Shown here piece after piece: positions 7,774 through 16,361 of a stretch of 64,000 nucleotides of DNA (position 1 is the first letter of the stretch; the number at the start of each line of letters is the position of its first letter). This DNA comes from Brotaphodocola catenula (GTDB lineage Bacteria > Bacillota > Clostridia > Lachnospirales > Lachnospiraceae): contig JAJEPU010000004.1 in NCBI GenBank assembly GCA_020686985.1, positions 1-64,000 of the forward strand, read 5' to 3'. The notes under the pieces are model-generated. The model was not told where the DNA came from. It searched no databases and saw nothing but the letters and a program-made list of their open reading frames with translations. The translations under genes and the position numbers were made by a program.

Positions 7774-9300
7774 ATGATCGAACAGGATACTACCGTTACT
7801 TATGACTGTCTGATTATTGGAGCCGGTGTAGTGGGAAGTGCGATTGCGAGAGAGTTGTCGCGTTACTGTCTCAACATTGGCGTATTAGAAAAAGAACCGG
7901 ATGTGTGCTGTGAGACAAGTGCACGAAATTCCGGAGTTCTCCACGCAGGATTCAACAACAAGCCGGGATCATTGATGGCGCGTTTCTGTGTGGAAGGAAA
8001 CCGAATGTTTGACCAGATTGCGAAAGAGCTGGATATTCCATATAAGAGAACCGGAAAGCTGATTGTGGGTTTCAACGAGGATGATCGAAAGCGTCTGGAA
8101 CAGATGAAGGCAACCGGCGACAAGAATGGAGTTCCGGGGCTTGAACTCATCGACAAGGAGCGAATTCACGAGATTGCCCCTCTTGTCGGCGGAGAATTTG
8201 CGATGTGGTCCCCCTCAACGGCGATCCTCGATCCATTCCAGTACACGGTTGGACTTGCAGAAAACGCAGCAAAAAATGGCGTTTCCTTCTTCTTTTCCCA
8301 TGAGGTCACAGCGATTGAGACGGACGAAGACGGGATTTACACCGTGACGACGACGAAAGGAAGTTTTCGGAGTCGCTGGATTGTAAACAGCGCCGGTCTC
8401 GGCTCTGCAAAGATCTCCACGATGCTCGGAATTGACGAGTACACGATCTATCCGTGCCGGGGCGAGTACTTCATTCTCGATCAGAAGATCGGACCGATGC
8501 TTCCGGTTCCCGCCTATCCCGTTCCGAATCCGAAGGAGGGCGGACTTGGCATTCACTTGACGCCATCGATCGATGGAAATGTCTTTATCGGACCGAGTTC
8601 CGAGTACATTGATTCCGATGACGACTATTCGGTGACACAGCACACGATGGATCTGTTGATCAAAGACGGATCACGGATTTTCCCTTATTTAAAGAAAGAA
8701 TCGTTCATCCGAAACTTTGCGGGAATCCGACCGAAGCTGGCACCGAAGGAGGAGGGCGGATATCACGACTTTGTGATTGAGCGCCGAGATGAGATTGCGC
8801 CCCATGCGATCAATCTTGTGGGAATCGAGTCACCGGGTCTGACGAGCGCCGTGCCGATTTCAAAGGAAGTGGTTCGACTGATTGAGGAGGTTGAGACGCT
8901 GAAAACCAATCCGAACTTTGATCCGATCCGCAGACGCACAGAGACCTTCCGTGACAAGACACCGGATGAGCAGGCAGAGCTGATTCGTCAGAATCCGGAT
9001 TACGGCGATGTGATCTGTCGCTGTGAAAATATCACGCGCGCCGAGATCCTCTCCGCGATTCACAATCCGCTCGGTGTGCACACGGTGACGGGGGTGAAAT
9101 ATCGTTGTCGTGCGATGATGGGACGCTGTCAGGGCGGTTACTGCCAGGCTAAAATTTCAGAGCTTCTGATGCAGGAGACAGGGACAAAGAAAGAAGACCT
9201 GCGTTACTGTCGGGAGGACGGATGGATGTTTACGGGCGATGTCCGAACGAAGACGGAAACAGACGCAGATAAAAGCTGTGAGAAAGAGGATGCGCTTTGA
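7774..9300 (+). CDS. GlpA-like FAD-dependent dehydrogenase with BFD-type [2Fe-2S] domain
   Basis: The 508-residue protein starts with a DAO-type FAD domain (LIIGAGVVGSAIAREL, about 13-28) related to glycerol-3-phosphate dehydrogenase GlpA. It ends with a BFD/Fer2_BFD domain whose Cys ligands are visible (C415, C417, C452, C457, with C445 nearby). The likely role is oxidation of glycerol 3-phosphate or another 2-hydroxy acid, with electrons passed to the next gene product. It heads a three-gene unit (this gene, FAD/NAD oxidoreductase, DUF1667) with a 19-base gap to gene two. No glycerol kinase or facilitator is beside it, so the substrate is inferred only. The start is preceded by GAGAGGAGG. 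Confidence 0.85.
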   Translation: MIEQDTTVTYDCLIIGAGVVGSAIARELSRYCLNIGVLEKEPDVCCETSARNSGVLHAGFNNKPGSLMARFCVEGNRMFDQIAKELDIPYKRTGKLIVGFNEDDRKRLEQMKATGDKNGVPGLELIDKERIHEIAPLVGGEFAMWSPSTAILDPFQYTVGLAENAAKNGVSFFFSHEVTAIETDEDGIYTVTTTKGSFRSRWIVNSAGLGSAKISTMLGIDEYTIYPCRGEYFILDQKIGPMLPVPAYPVPNPKEGGLGIHLTPSIDGNVFIGPSSEYIDSDDDYSVTQHTMDLLIKDGSRIFPYLKKESFIRNFAGIRPKLAPKEEGGYHDFVIERRDEIAPHAINLVGIESPGLTSAVPISKEVVRLIEEVETLKTNPNFDPIRRRTETFRDKTPDEQAELIRQNPDYGDVICRCENITRAEILSAIHNPLGVHTVTGVKYRCRAMMGRCQGGYCQAKISELLMQETGTKKEDLRYCREDGWMFTGDVRTKTETDADKSCEKEDAL

Positions 9301-9319
9301 GCGGACAGGAGGGAAAAAG

Positions 9320-10564
9320 ATGAATCCAGTACATAAAAGTGTAGTGATCATTGGCGGTGGTCCAGCAGGGCTTGCCTCAGCAATCAGACTCTATGAAAAG
9401 GGAATCAAAGATATTGTGATTCTTGAGAGAGAACACCAACCGGGCGGAATTCTCCGCCAGTGTATTCATGACGGATTTGGACTGACCCGTTTCAAGGAGA
9501 CACTCAGCGGTCCGGAATATGCGAGTCGCTTTGTCGATCAGGCGAAAAAACTTGGAATTGAGATTATCACGGACACGACGGTCATCGGTCTGACAAAGGA
9601 TCGCCTTGTGACTTCGGCATCTCCGAATGGACTTTTGCAGTATCAGGCGGATGCGGTTATCCTCGCAATGGGATGTAGAGAGAGAACGAGGGGCGCACTC
9701 TCGATCCCAGGAGAGCGTCCGGCGGGCGTGATGACGGCGGGCGTGGCTCAGACTTACGTCAACCTGAAAAATACGATGGTGGGACGCAACGTCATCATCC
9801 TCGGTTCCGGCGATATTGGCATGATCATGGCGCGCAGAATGACGCTTGAGGGCGCAAAAGTTCTTGCTGTCTTTGAGATTCAGCCGTATCCGAGCGGACT
9901 TCCGAGAAACATCGAACAGTGCCTGAATGATTACGGCATTCCGCTGTATTTGAGCCATACAGTGACGGGAATTCACGGAAAATCCCGACTTGAGTCTGTG
10001 ACGGTCAGCGAGGTGGATGAGAATTTCAAGCCGATTCCAGGAACGGAGAAAGATTATGACTGTGATACGCTGATCCTCTCAGTTGGTCTGATTCCGGAAA
10101 ATGAACTCTCCTTAAAAGCCGGGGTGACCCTCGATCCGAGAACGAAGGGACCTCTCGTCGATGAGAACTGTCAGACGAAGGTTCCGGGAATCTTTGCAGG
10201 AGGAAATGTTCTCCATGTTCATGATCTCGTCGATTTCGTTTCTCTCGAGGCAGAGCGTCTCGCAGATGCCGTCGTCGACTGGGTGAAGACACAGGAGCTT
10301 CCGGAGTGTGAGATTGCAGTGGAAGCAGACGGTCCTCTCGGATATGTGCTTCCGGAGGCGATCAGCGGGGAGAAAGATGTGACGTTCTCGATGCGTGTGC
10401 GCCGTCCGATGAAGAACTGTCGTATTACAATCTCTCAGGACGGGGAAGTTCTTGTATCTAAGAAGCTGAAAAAGGCGATTCCGGCGGAGATGGAGCAGAT
10501 GGTGCTTCCCCATGCAAAGCTGAAATCCAAGAATCCGGTAAAGGTGGTGATCTGCAGTGAATAG
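9320..10564 (+). CDS. NAD(P)/FAD-dependent oxidoreductase of the GlpA-like module
   Basis: The 414 residues carry two Rossmann folds: VVIIGGGPAGLASAI near residue 8 for FAD, and NVIILGSGDIGMIMARR near residue 157 for NAD(P). The GGNVLHVHDLVDFVSLEAERLADAV stretch near 293 is the C-terminal FAD-contact part. This is the thioredoxin-reductase-like partner found next to GlpA-like/DUF1667 proteins in Firmicutes and probably moves electrons between the dehydrogenase and a nucleotide or quinone acceptor. The start at 9320 follows AGGAGGG; an upstream in-frame extension overlaps gene one and lacks a site. It overlaps the next gene by eight bases, which suggests translational coupling. Confidence 0.85.
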   Translation: MNPVHKSVVIIGGGPAGLASAIRLYEKGIKDIVILEREHQPGGILRQCIHDGFGLTRFKETLSGPEYASRFVDQAKKLGIEIITDTTVIGLTKDRLVTSASPNGLLQYQADAVILAMGCRERTRGALSIPGERPAGVMTAGVAQTYVNLKNTMVGRNVIILGSGDIGMIMARRMTLEGAKVLAVFEIQPYPSGLPRNIEQCLNDYGIPLYLSHTVTGIHGKSRLESVTVSEVDENFKPIPGTEKDYDCDTLILSVGLIPENELSLKAGVTLDPRTKGPLVDENCQTKVPGIFAGGNVLHVHDLVDFVSLEAERLADAVVDWVKTQELPECEIAVEADGPLGYVLPEAISGEKDVTFSMRVRRPMKNCRITISQDGEVLVSKKLKKAIPAEMEQMVLPHAKLKSKNPVKVVICSE

Positions 10565-10952
10565 AGTATTTACCTGTATTTTATGTCCAAACGGATGTGA
10601 GATTGAAGTCGATTATGAGGGGACAACGCTTCACTCAGTCAGCGGAAATCTCTGCCCGAAGGGAAAAGAGTATGTGACACAGGAACTGGTATGTCCGAAG
10701 CGAAACATCGCAACCTCTGTGCTTGTAGAGGGAGGCGAACTCCCGCTTGTGAGTGTGCGTCTGACTGCCCCGATTCCGCGCGAGGAGATTTTTCATGTGG
10801 TTGAGGAGATTCGCAGACAGTGCCTGACCGCACCGGTCTATGCTGGAACCGTGATTCTTCCAAATGTTCTCGGTCTCGGCGCAGATGTGATTGCGACAAA
10901 GACCATTGCTCGTGCCAGAGGGCTTGCCGGTATCACGGAAAGCAAAACGTAA
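10557..10952 (+). CDS. DUF1667 Cys-rich protein of the GlpA-like module
   Basis: A 131-residue protein that starts with GTG inside the end of the preceding gene. Cys residues C7, C10, C14 (CILCPNGC), C33 (NLCPKG) and C46 (LVCPKR) resemble metal or Fe-S ligands. The second half (LTAPIPREEIFHVVEEIR... ILPNVLGLGADVIAT) is the conserved DUF1667 tail, resembling a molybdopterin-oxidoreductase-like end domain. It is always a partner of the two FAD proteins, so an electron-transfer role in the same complex is likely, though unproven. Confidence 0.85.
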   Translation: MNRVFTCILCPNGCEIEVDYEGTTLHSVSGNLCPKGKEYVTQELVCPKRNIATSVLVEGGELPLVSVRLTAPIPREEIFHVVEEIRRQCLTAPVYAGTVILPNVLGLGADVIATKTIARARGLAGITESKT

Positions 10953-10988
10953 GCTCTTGTCGGAGCTGACGGAGCACACGATTGCGGG

Positions 10989-11813
10989 TCATTGCTTTCG
11001 GCGTCCGAGCTGCCAGAATGCGACCGCGCTGGCACTTGCAACATTCAGAGAATCGACCTCGTGGTACATCGGAATCATCACGGTGTAGTCGCAGTTTGCG
11101 ATCGTTTCCTTAGCGAGACCATCACCCTCTGTTCCGAGAACCAGAGCGAGTTTGTCTTCGCGCATCAGCTGTGGATCGTCGATCGAGACCGAGTCCTTCT
11201 TGAGTGCCATTGCGACACTGCGAAATCCCATCGCCTTTAAGCGATCCATGCCGTCTTTTGACCAGTCGCCATCGATGAAAGTCCACGGAATCTGAAAGAC
11301 GGTTCCCATGCTGACGCGGGAGGCACGGCGATAGAGCGGATCAGTGCATCCGTGTGTCAGAAGCACGGCATCCATGCCGAGACCGGCAGCGGAGCGAAAG
11401 ATCGCGCCGACGTTTGTCGGATTCATCACATTTTCGAGGACAGCGATGCGGTGAGCGTTCGCACAGACACTCTCGATCGACGGAAGTGATTTTCGGCGCA
11501 TGGCACAGAGGATTCCGCGCGTCAGTGCAAATCCGGTGAGCTTTGTCAGGACATCGAATTCTGCGACATATGCCGGAACATCCGGGCATTTTGCGAGCAG
11601 ATCTTTCGCCTGCGTCTCAATGTGCTTTTTTTCAAGCAAAAAGGAGACTGGCTCATAGCCTGCCTGAAGCGCCCGCATGATGACATTAGGGCTTTCCGCA
11701 ATAAAAAGCCCGGTCTGCGGTTCGTAGTAGCGCAGAAGCTGGTTTTCATTCAGCCGTGCATATAAGTCAAGTTCCGGTGCAGAAAAATCTTTAATTTCTA
11801 TGATATTTGCCAT
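10989..11813 (-). CDS. TrmH/SpoU-family RNA 2'-O-methyltransferase
   Basis: A 274-residue SPOUT-class methyltransferase. Motif 1 NPTNVGAIFRSAAGLG, motif 2 LVLGTEGDGL and motif 3 IPMYHEVDSLNVASASAVAFW form the knotted SAM-binding fold, and the N-terminal about 100 residues fit the substrate-binding L30e-like domain of the family. The target (tRNA or 23S rRNA ribose) cannot be told. The start at 11813 follows GGAG. A longer open frame of 396 codons runs upstream through the promoter and riboswitch region and is not credible. It converges on the DUF1667 gene with 36 bases between stops. Confidence 0.87.
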   Translation of the reverse strand: MANIIEIKDFSAPELDLYARLNENQLLRYYEPQTGLFIAESPNVIMRALQAGYEPVSFLLEKKHIETQAKDLLAKCPDVPAYVAEFDVLTKLTGFALTRGILCAMRRKSLPSIESVCANAHRIAVLENVMNPTNVGAIFRSAAGLGMDAVLLTHGCTDPLYRRASRVSMGTVFQIPWTFIDGDWSKDGMDRLKAMGFRSVAMALKKDSVSIDDPQLMREDKLALVLGTEGDGLAKETIANCDYTVMIPMYHEVDSLNVASASAVAFWQLGRRKQ

Positions 11814-11910
11814 AATCAAAAAACTCCATTTCATCATTTCTGGTCTTATTTTATAACGGCGCAGACAGATTTGTCCAGAATATGTTTGCGCAATGCGTGA
11901 ACAGTAACAA

Positions 11911-11939
11911 TTGACACTTTTTATCAAATATGATATGCT
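11911..11939 (+). promoter_or_regulatory. Promoter of the thiamine operon
   Basis: Perfect TTGACA (11911-11916), 17-base spacer and TATGCT (11934-11939). It places the transcript start about 80 bases before the TPP aptamer. Confidence 0.6.
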
Positions 11940-12025
11940 TGGTAACGAAAAATAAGAGAGCAAAACAAAAAAAGTCTTAAAACTTTCAAATTTTTTAAAA
12001 TAAAAAAGATAGCAATGAGATGACA

Positions 12026-12111
12026 AGCGCGGGAGCCTGTGTGACAGGCTGAGAGGAAGATTGATCTTCGACCGTACCTGATTTGGGTAATGCCAACGGA
12101 GGGAAGCCTGA
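12026..12111 (+). promoter_or_regulatory. TPP riboswitch (THI element)
   Basis: The conserved blocks of the thiamine pyrophosphate aptamer are present in order: GGGAGCC, then GGCTGAGAGGA, then ACCTGATTTGGGTAATGCCAACG and GAGGGAAG. The P2/P3 arm is short. It is followed at once by a terminator hairpin, so TPP binding should stop transcription before thiW. Confidence 0.95.
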
Positions 12112-12118
12112 GAATGAG

Positions 12119-12165
12119 GAGTGTATCTCCGGAGCAAGTTTCCCGGAAGATATGCTCTTTTTATT
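12119..12165 (+). terminator. Riboswitch-controlled terminator
   Basis: GAGTGTATCTCCGG (12119-12132) pairs with CCGGAAGATATGCTC (12143-12157) with one bulge, and TTTTTATTTTT follows. This is the expression platform of the TPP riboswitch. Between it and thiW lie about 50 bases with AGGAGG. Confidence 0.85.
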
Positions 12166-12218
12166 TTTACAGGTTTCAATTACAGATCCAAAATACCGAA
12201 ATCAGGAGGATGAAAAGG

Positions 12219-12812
12219 ATGGAAAAAGAAAGAGTAAAGACATTTCGCATGGTATTTTTGGCAATGATGGTGGCAATCGGCGTGGTAATCTCCCCGATTC
12301 TGAGAATTGAGGGAATGTGCCCGACCGCGCATCTGATCAATATCACCTGTTCCGTGTTTATGGGACCGTGGTATTCTCTTCTGTGTGCCTGCATGATTGG
12401 TGTGATCCGCATGATGTTCATGGGAATTCCGCCGCTGGCTCTGACCGGAGCGGTGTTCGGAGCGTTTCTCTCCGGTGTATTTTACCGTGCCTCAAAGGGA
12501 AAAATCATCTGTGCGGTCTTCGGTGAGATCTTTGGCACCGGAATCATCGGTTCCCTCGTTTCCTATCCGGTTATGGCATTTCTGATGGGAAGAGAGGGAC
12601 TCAACGCGTTCTATTACACCCCGATGTTTATCTCCGCGACGATTATGGGCGGAGTTACCGCATATGTATTTTTAAAGGCGTTGAGCCAGACGGGAATGCT
12701 TGCAAAAATTCAGGAGAGTCTGGGAGCAAAAATTTATGACAAGAACGGAAGAAAAAAGAGAGATGGACATGCAACTGATGAAACGCATGCAGGAGATGCG
12801 AAATTATATTAG
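12219..12812 (+). CDS. thiW: ThiW-type ECF S component for a thiazole thiamine precursor
   Basis: The 197-residue membrane protein has five or six hydrophobic segments and the RMVFLAMMVAIGVVISPILRIEGMCPTAHLINI start typical of ThiW. ThiW is the S component predicted to import hydroxyethylthiazole. The TPP riboswitch and the thiM gene just downstream agree with that. Of the two closely spaced ATGs, the one at 12219 has correct spacing to AGGAGG, while the one at 12210 overlaps the site. Its end overlaps the thiM start region by about 50 bases. Confidence 0.9.
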   Translation: MEKERVKTFRMVFLAMMVAIGVVISPILRIEGMCPTAHLINITCSVFMGPWYSLLCACMIGVIRMMFMGIPPLALTGAVFGAFLSGVFYRASKGKIICAVFGEIFGTGIIGSLVSYPVMAFLMGREGLNAFYYTPMFISATIMGGVTAYVFLKALSQTGMLAKIQESLGAKIYDKNGRKKRDGHATDETHAGDAKLY

Positions 12813-13686
12813 AGAGACACAGCCGTTAATTCACTGTATCACAAATCCGATCTCGATTCATGATTGCGCGAATGTGATTTTGGCGACGGGCGCGCGACCG
12901 ATCATGGCAGAACATCCGAAGGAAGTGGAGGAGATCACAGCGGTCTCCTCCGCTTTGATGCTGAATCTCGGGAATATCACGGATGTGAGGATGGAATCGA
13001 TGAGACTTGCACTTGCGCAGGCGAACCGAGATAAGATTCCGGTGATCCTTGATCTCGTCGGCGTGACTTGCAGTCATCTGCGCCGAAGATTTGCGGAGTC
13101 CCTTTTGGAAGAGGGACAGTTTGCGGTGATCAAGGGAAATATTTCAGAGATTTTGGCGGTTGCTTCCCTGCCGTTTCACGGAACCGGAATCGATGCAGGG
13201 GCGGAGGATGCGATCTCCGGGGAAAATCAGAGCCAGCGCGGAGAAGTCGCAAAATCGTTGGCGAAAACGTTGGGCTGTGCGGTTCTTGCAACCGGGAAAA
13301 AAGATCTCGTTGCGGTCTCTGATCAGGCATTTCTTGTCTCAAACGGAGATCCGGCATTGTCCGGAATCACAGGGACGGGATGTATGGTGGGAGCGCTGAC
13401 TGCGTCCTATCTTCCGGCAGTCTCAACCCAGTCTCTTAGATCTTCTATTGGAACAAAAGGCACGGATTCTGAGTATTTGGTGGGTGATTCTTGTGCAGAG
13501 GCGGAATCCGCATTTTCAGAATGGGCTCTTTCGGCACTTCTCGGTGTTGTCACGATGGGAATTGCAGGGGAGAAGGCGACAAAAGATTCCCGCGGTCCGG
13601 GAAGCTTTCAGACAGCACTTCTCGATGAAATTTTCTGCTTGAGCGAGGAGGAGTTTGCGAGAAAAGCCCGGATTTACCCGCTGTGA
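12763..13686 (+). CDS. thiM: Hydroxyethylthiazole kinase
   Basis: ThiM phosphorylates 4-methyl-5-(2-hydroxyethyl)thiazole for salvage into thiamine. PLIHCITNPISIHDCANVILATGARPIMAEHPKEVEEI is the diagnostic N-terminal stretch, and GITGTGCMVGAL carries the anion hole and catalytic Cys. At about 307 residues it is longer than the usual 265-270, mainly because of inserts near residues 140-155 (GIDAGAEDAISGENQSQRG) and 228-250. The start is uncertain: ATGs at 12736, 12763 and 12796 are all in frame, and none has an ideal site. It overlaps thiW. Confidence 0.9.
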   Translation: MDMQLMKRMQEMRNYIRETQPLIHCITNPISIHDCANVILATGARPIMAEHPKEVEEITAVSSALMLNLGNITDVRMESMRLALAQANRDKIPVILDLVGVTCSHLRRRFAESLLEEGQFAVIKGNISEILAVASLPFHGTGIDAGAEDAISGENQSQRGEVAKSLAKTLGCAVLATGKKDLVAVSDQAFLVSNGDPALSGITGTGCMVGALTASYLPAVSTQSLRSSIGTKGTDSEYLVGDSCAEAESAFSEWALSALLGVVTMGIAGEKATKDSRGPGSFQTALLDEIFCLSEEEFARKARIYPL

Positions 13687-13829
13687 CGTAAAAAGAAAAA
13701 TGGATGAGAAAGAACCAGAAAGAAGAAACAAAAAAGAAACAGAGAAAAGAAATAAAGAAAAAATAGGAAATTAGAACTAGAAAATAGGAAATCAATAGGA
13801 AATAAAAACGAGGGGAGGATGATGCAGAG

Positions 13830-14477
13830 ATGAAACATTTGGATATGAGTCTGTATCTGGTGACGGACAGCACCTATCACACGGAGGAATCGTTGCTTCG
13901 GACAGTCGAGGAGGCATGTGAGGGAGGAGTCACGATTGTACAACTGAGAGAAAAGCATGCAGGAGGACGGGAGTATCTTGAGAAGGCACGAAAGGTTCGC
14001 GCAATCACAGAGCGCTATGGCGTTCCGCTGATTATTGATGACCGTGTCGATGTGGCGATGGCATGTGGAGCGGACGGCGTTCATGTCGGAGCGTCGGATC
14101 TTCCGGTCGCAGAGGCGCGTCGGATTCTCGGACCGGACAAGATTGTCGGAGCGACCGCAAAGACAGTGGAGACGGCGCTCAAAGCATATGAGGATGGGGC
14201 AGATTACCTTGGAGTCGGAGCGATCTATCCGACAACGACAAAGGTTGTGACAATCCGCACCGAGGTTTCGACGCTCGATGCGATCTGCCGTGCCGTGCCG
14301 ATTCCGGCAGTTGCGATCGGCGGTTTGAACCGGGAAAATATGGGGATTCTGGACGGAACCGGAATTGCCGGAATTGCGGTGGTATCTGCGATCATGAAAT
14401 CGGAGAACCCGAGAGAGACGGCGAGAGATCTGCTCGAGGAAGTGCACCGGATGAGAAGGAATTTTGAATTCAAATAA
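13830..14477 (+). CDS. thiE: Thiamine-phosphate synthase
   Basis: ThiE joins thiazole phosphate and HMP pyrophosphate to thiamine phosphate. The 215-residue TIM-barrel shows the family landmarks YLVTD, VQLREK, LIIDDRVDVA, GVHVGASDLP, VGATAKT, YLGVGAIYPTTTK and AIGGLN. It closes the thiW-thiM-thiE unit after a 143-base A-rich gap that has no gene. The operon has no HMP kinase, so HMP pyrophosphate must come from elsewhere. Confidence 0.93.
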   Translation: MKHLDMSLYLVTDSTYHTEESLLRTVEEACEGGVTIVQLREKHAGGREYLEKARKVRAITERYGVPLIIDDRVDVAMACGADGVHVGASDLPVAEARRILGPDKIVGATAKTVETALKAYEDGADYLGVGAIYPTTTKVVTIRTEVSTLDAICRAVPIPAVAIGGLNRENMGILDGTGIAGIAVVSAIMKSENPRETARDLLEEVHRMRRNFEFK

Positions 14478-14533
14478 ATTAAAAGCATCCGTTTTTAGTA
14501 TTGTGAAGTATTGTGGTCTGCATTGAAAAGAGG

Positions 14534-14574
14534 ACGCTCCTGTGTTAAACTATCCATAACACGGGAGCGTTTTT
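14534..14574 (+). terminator. Terminator of the thiamine operon
   Basis: A 14-bp stem (14534-14547 with 14557-14570, one mismatch) is followed by TTTT. Confidence 0.85.
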
Positions 14575-14582
14575 ATGTGTGG

Positions 14583-14638
14583 TTCGCACAGCGGTAGATC
14601 GTTGCCAAAGCAACCGCGCCTTAGCGCGAAAATGTGCA
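14583..14638. repeat. Structured intergenic repeat, family A, copy 3
   Basis: This copy matches bases 10-62 of the window with about eight differences and keeps both hairpins (GTTGCCAAAGCAAC and CGCGCCTTAGCGCG) and the closing ATGTGC. The in-frame GTG at 14634, which would lengthen the next gene, is part of this repeat. Confidence 0.65.
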
Positions 14639-14669
14639 GGAATTTTTTAGAGAGCGAGAATACAAGACA

Positions 14670-15434
14670 ATGGTGAAAAAATGGGAGATTACAATCCCGC
14701 AGTTTACGGGAAATGAATCGCGCAGAGCTTATATCTATCTGCCGGAATCTTATGAATGGGACCCGGAACGGCGATATCCGGTTTTATATATGTTTGATGG
14801 TCACAACGTATTTTTTGACTGGGATGCCACCTATGGAAAATGCTGGGGAATGAAAGAGTATATGGATCAAAGTAAGACCCAGATGATCGTAACGGCGGTG
14901 GAATGTAACCGCGGAGCGGACAATGGACGACTCTCCGAGTATTCTCCGTTTGATTTTTCCGATGTAAACTATGGAAAATTTAAGGGACGCGGAAGAGAGA
15001 CGATGGAATGGTTTGTGCGCGAATTTAAGCCGTATATCGATCAGAATTACCGCACGATTCCAGATCGGGAGCACACCTACATTGCAGGAAGCTCGATGGG
15101 CGGTCTGATGAGTCTGTATGCAGTCAGTGCGTTCAATGATGTATTCTCCAAGGCAGTGGCGCTGTCTCCGTCAATCTGGACGGCACCGGGAAAGATCGCA
15201 AAGATGATCCGAGAGACGAATTATGGACCGGATACGACAGTTTATCTCGACTACGGTTCAGAGGAGCTTGGATATCGCGAGAAGGCATCGGACCAGTTTG
15301 CAAAGGTGACGGGACTTATGATCAAGAAGGGCGTTTTCGTATCCTCACGAATTATCCCGGGAGGCACGCACAGTGAGGCAAGCTGGGAGCGCCAGATTCC
15401 GTTTTTTATGGAAGCCCTGAATTATCAGCGATAA
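14670..15434 (+). CDS. Esterase-D/Fes-type alpha/beta hydrolase
   Basis: A 254-residue cytosolic hydrolase without signal peptide. The nucleophile elbow GSSMGG puts the catalytic Ser at S142, and GGTHSEASW puts the probable catalytic His at H234. YPVLYMFDGHNVFFD near residue 36 is the usual oxyanion-side strand. The fold matches the esterase family that includes Fes/IroE and S-formylglutathione hydrolase. The substrate is not evident. It is followed 18 bases later by a second esterase-fold protein and then an ATP-grasp ligase, which suggests one pathway. The start ATG has only a weak GAGAGCGAG site. Confidence 0.75.
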   Translation: MVKKWEITIPQFTGNESRRAYIYLPESYEWDPERRYPVLYMFDGHNVFFDWDATYGKCWGMKEYMDQSKTQMIVTAVECNRGADNGRLSEYSPFDFSDVNYGKFKGRGRETMEWFVREFKPYIDQNYRTIPDREHTYIAGSSMGGLMSLYAVSAFNDVFSKAVALSPSIWTAPGKIAKMIRETNYGPDTTVYLDYGSEELGYREKASDQFAKVTGLMIKKGVFVSSRIIPGGTHSEASWERQIPFFMEALNYQR

Positions 15435-15452
15435 GATAATATAAGAGGAAGG

Positions 15453-16226
15453 ATGGCAAGCGACATGGAGATGAATTACGTAAAGCAGTACAGCCCGGCT
15501 CTGGGAAGAGATATGGAGTGCAAGATTTACGGTCATGGGGGAAGACCGGTGCTCTATATTCCTTGTCAGGACGGGCGTTTTTTTGATTTTGAAAATTTTC
15601 ATATGCATGAGACCTGGGCACCGTGGATTGACCGCGGGGATGTGATCGTGTTTGCGATCGACACGATTGACCGGGAGACCTGGTCGGATGCAAATGGAGA
15701 TCCGTACTGGAGAATTCGTCGGTATGAGCAGTGGATTCGCTATATCACGGATGAGATGGTGCCATTTATGAGAAAGACGGTGAATGATAGAAATGGCTGG
15801 ACGGGATATCCGGATGTGATTGCATTTGGATGTAGCCTCGGGGCGACACATGCATCAAATCTCTATTTCCGAAGACCGGATCTCTTTGACGGAGTGTTGG
15901 CTTTGAGTGGCGTGTACTCGGCATCCTACGGATTCGGAGACTATATGGATGATATTGTCTATATCAACTCGCCGGTGGATTATCTCGCAAACATGCCGGA
16001 AAATCATCCGTATATTGAACTCTACAATCAGAAAAATGCGATTTTCTGTACCGGACAGGGACCGTGGGAGATTCCGGAGTCCACAAGACAGCTCCAACAG
16101 ATTTTGGAGCAGAAACACATTGATGCGTGGGTGGATTACTGGGGTCACGATGTTTCCCATGACTGGCCGTGGTGGCATAAGCAGGTGGAATATTTTGTGC
16201 CGTATCTCTTAGGTCAGCATGCATAG
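15453..16226 (+). CDS. Second esterase-fold hydrolase
   Basis: The 257-residue alpha/beta hydrolase has the elbow GCSLGA, so the nucleophile is S128, and a GHDVSHDW segment (231-238) supplies a candidate catalytic His (H232 or H236). It belongs to the same broad esterase family as the upstream gene but is only distantly similar. ATG codons at 15453, 15465 and 15471 are all possible starts: AGAGGAAGG abuts the first and lies 12 bases from the second. No signal peptide. Its role is likely tied to the neighbouring ATP-grasp enzyme. Confidence 0.75.
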   Translation: MASDMEMNYVKQYSPALGRDMECKIYGHGGRPVLYIPCQDGRFFDFENFHMHETWAPWIDRGDVIVFAIDTIDRETWSDANGDPYWRIRRYEQWIRYITDEMVPFMRKTVNDRNGWTGYPDVIAFGCSLGATHASNLYFRRPDLFDGVLALSGVYSASYGFGDYMDDIVYINSPVDYLANMPENHPYIELYNQKNAIFCTGQGPWEIPESTRQLQQILEQKHIDAWVDYWGHDVSHDWPWWHKQVEYFVPYLLGQHA

Positions 16227-16361
16227 GATTCGTAAACGCGAAACAGGATGCAAAAAAGCCAAAGGGTACAAAGCTAAAAGGAACTTGTGAGGCAGAGGAG
16301 TTTATAACATAAAAGCGTTTATAAGGTGATGTTGAAATGAAAAAGGGAGGAAGAAAGAGTT

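Noticed and set aside
11814-12179. N-terminal extension of the TrmH-like gene by 122 codons
   Set aside because: It runs antisense through the thiamine promoter and TPP riboswitch and has no family similarity; the ATG at 11813 has a proper site.
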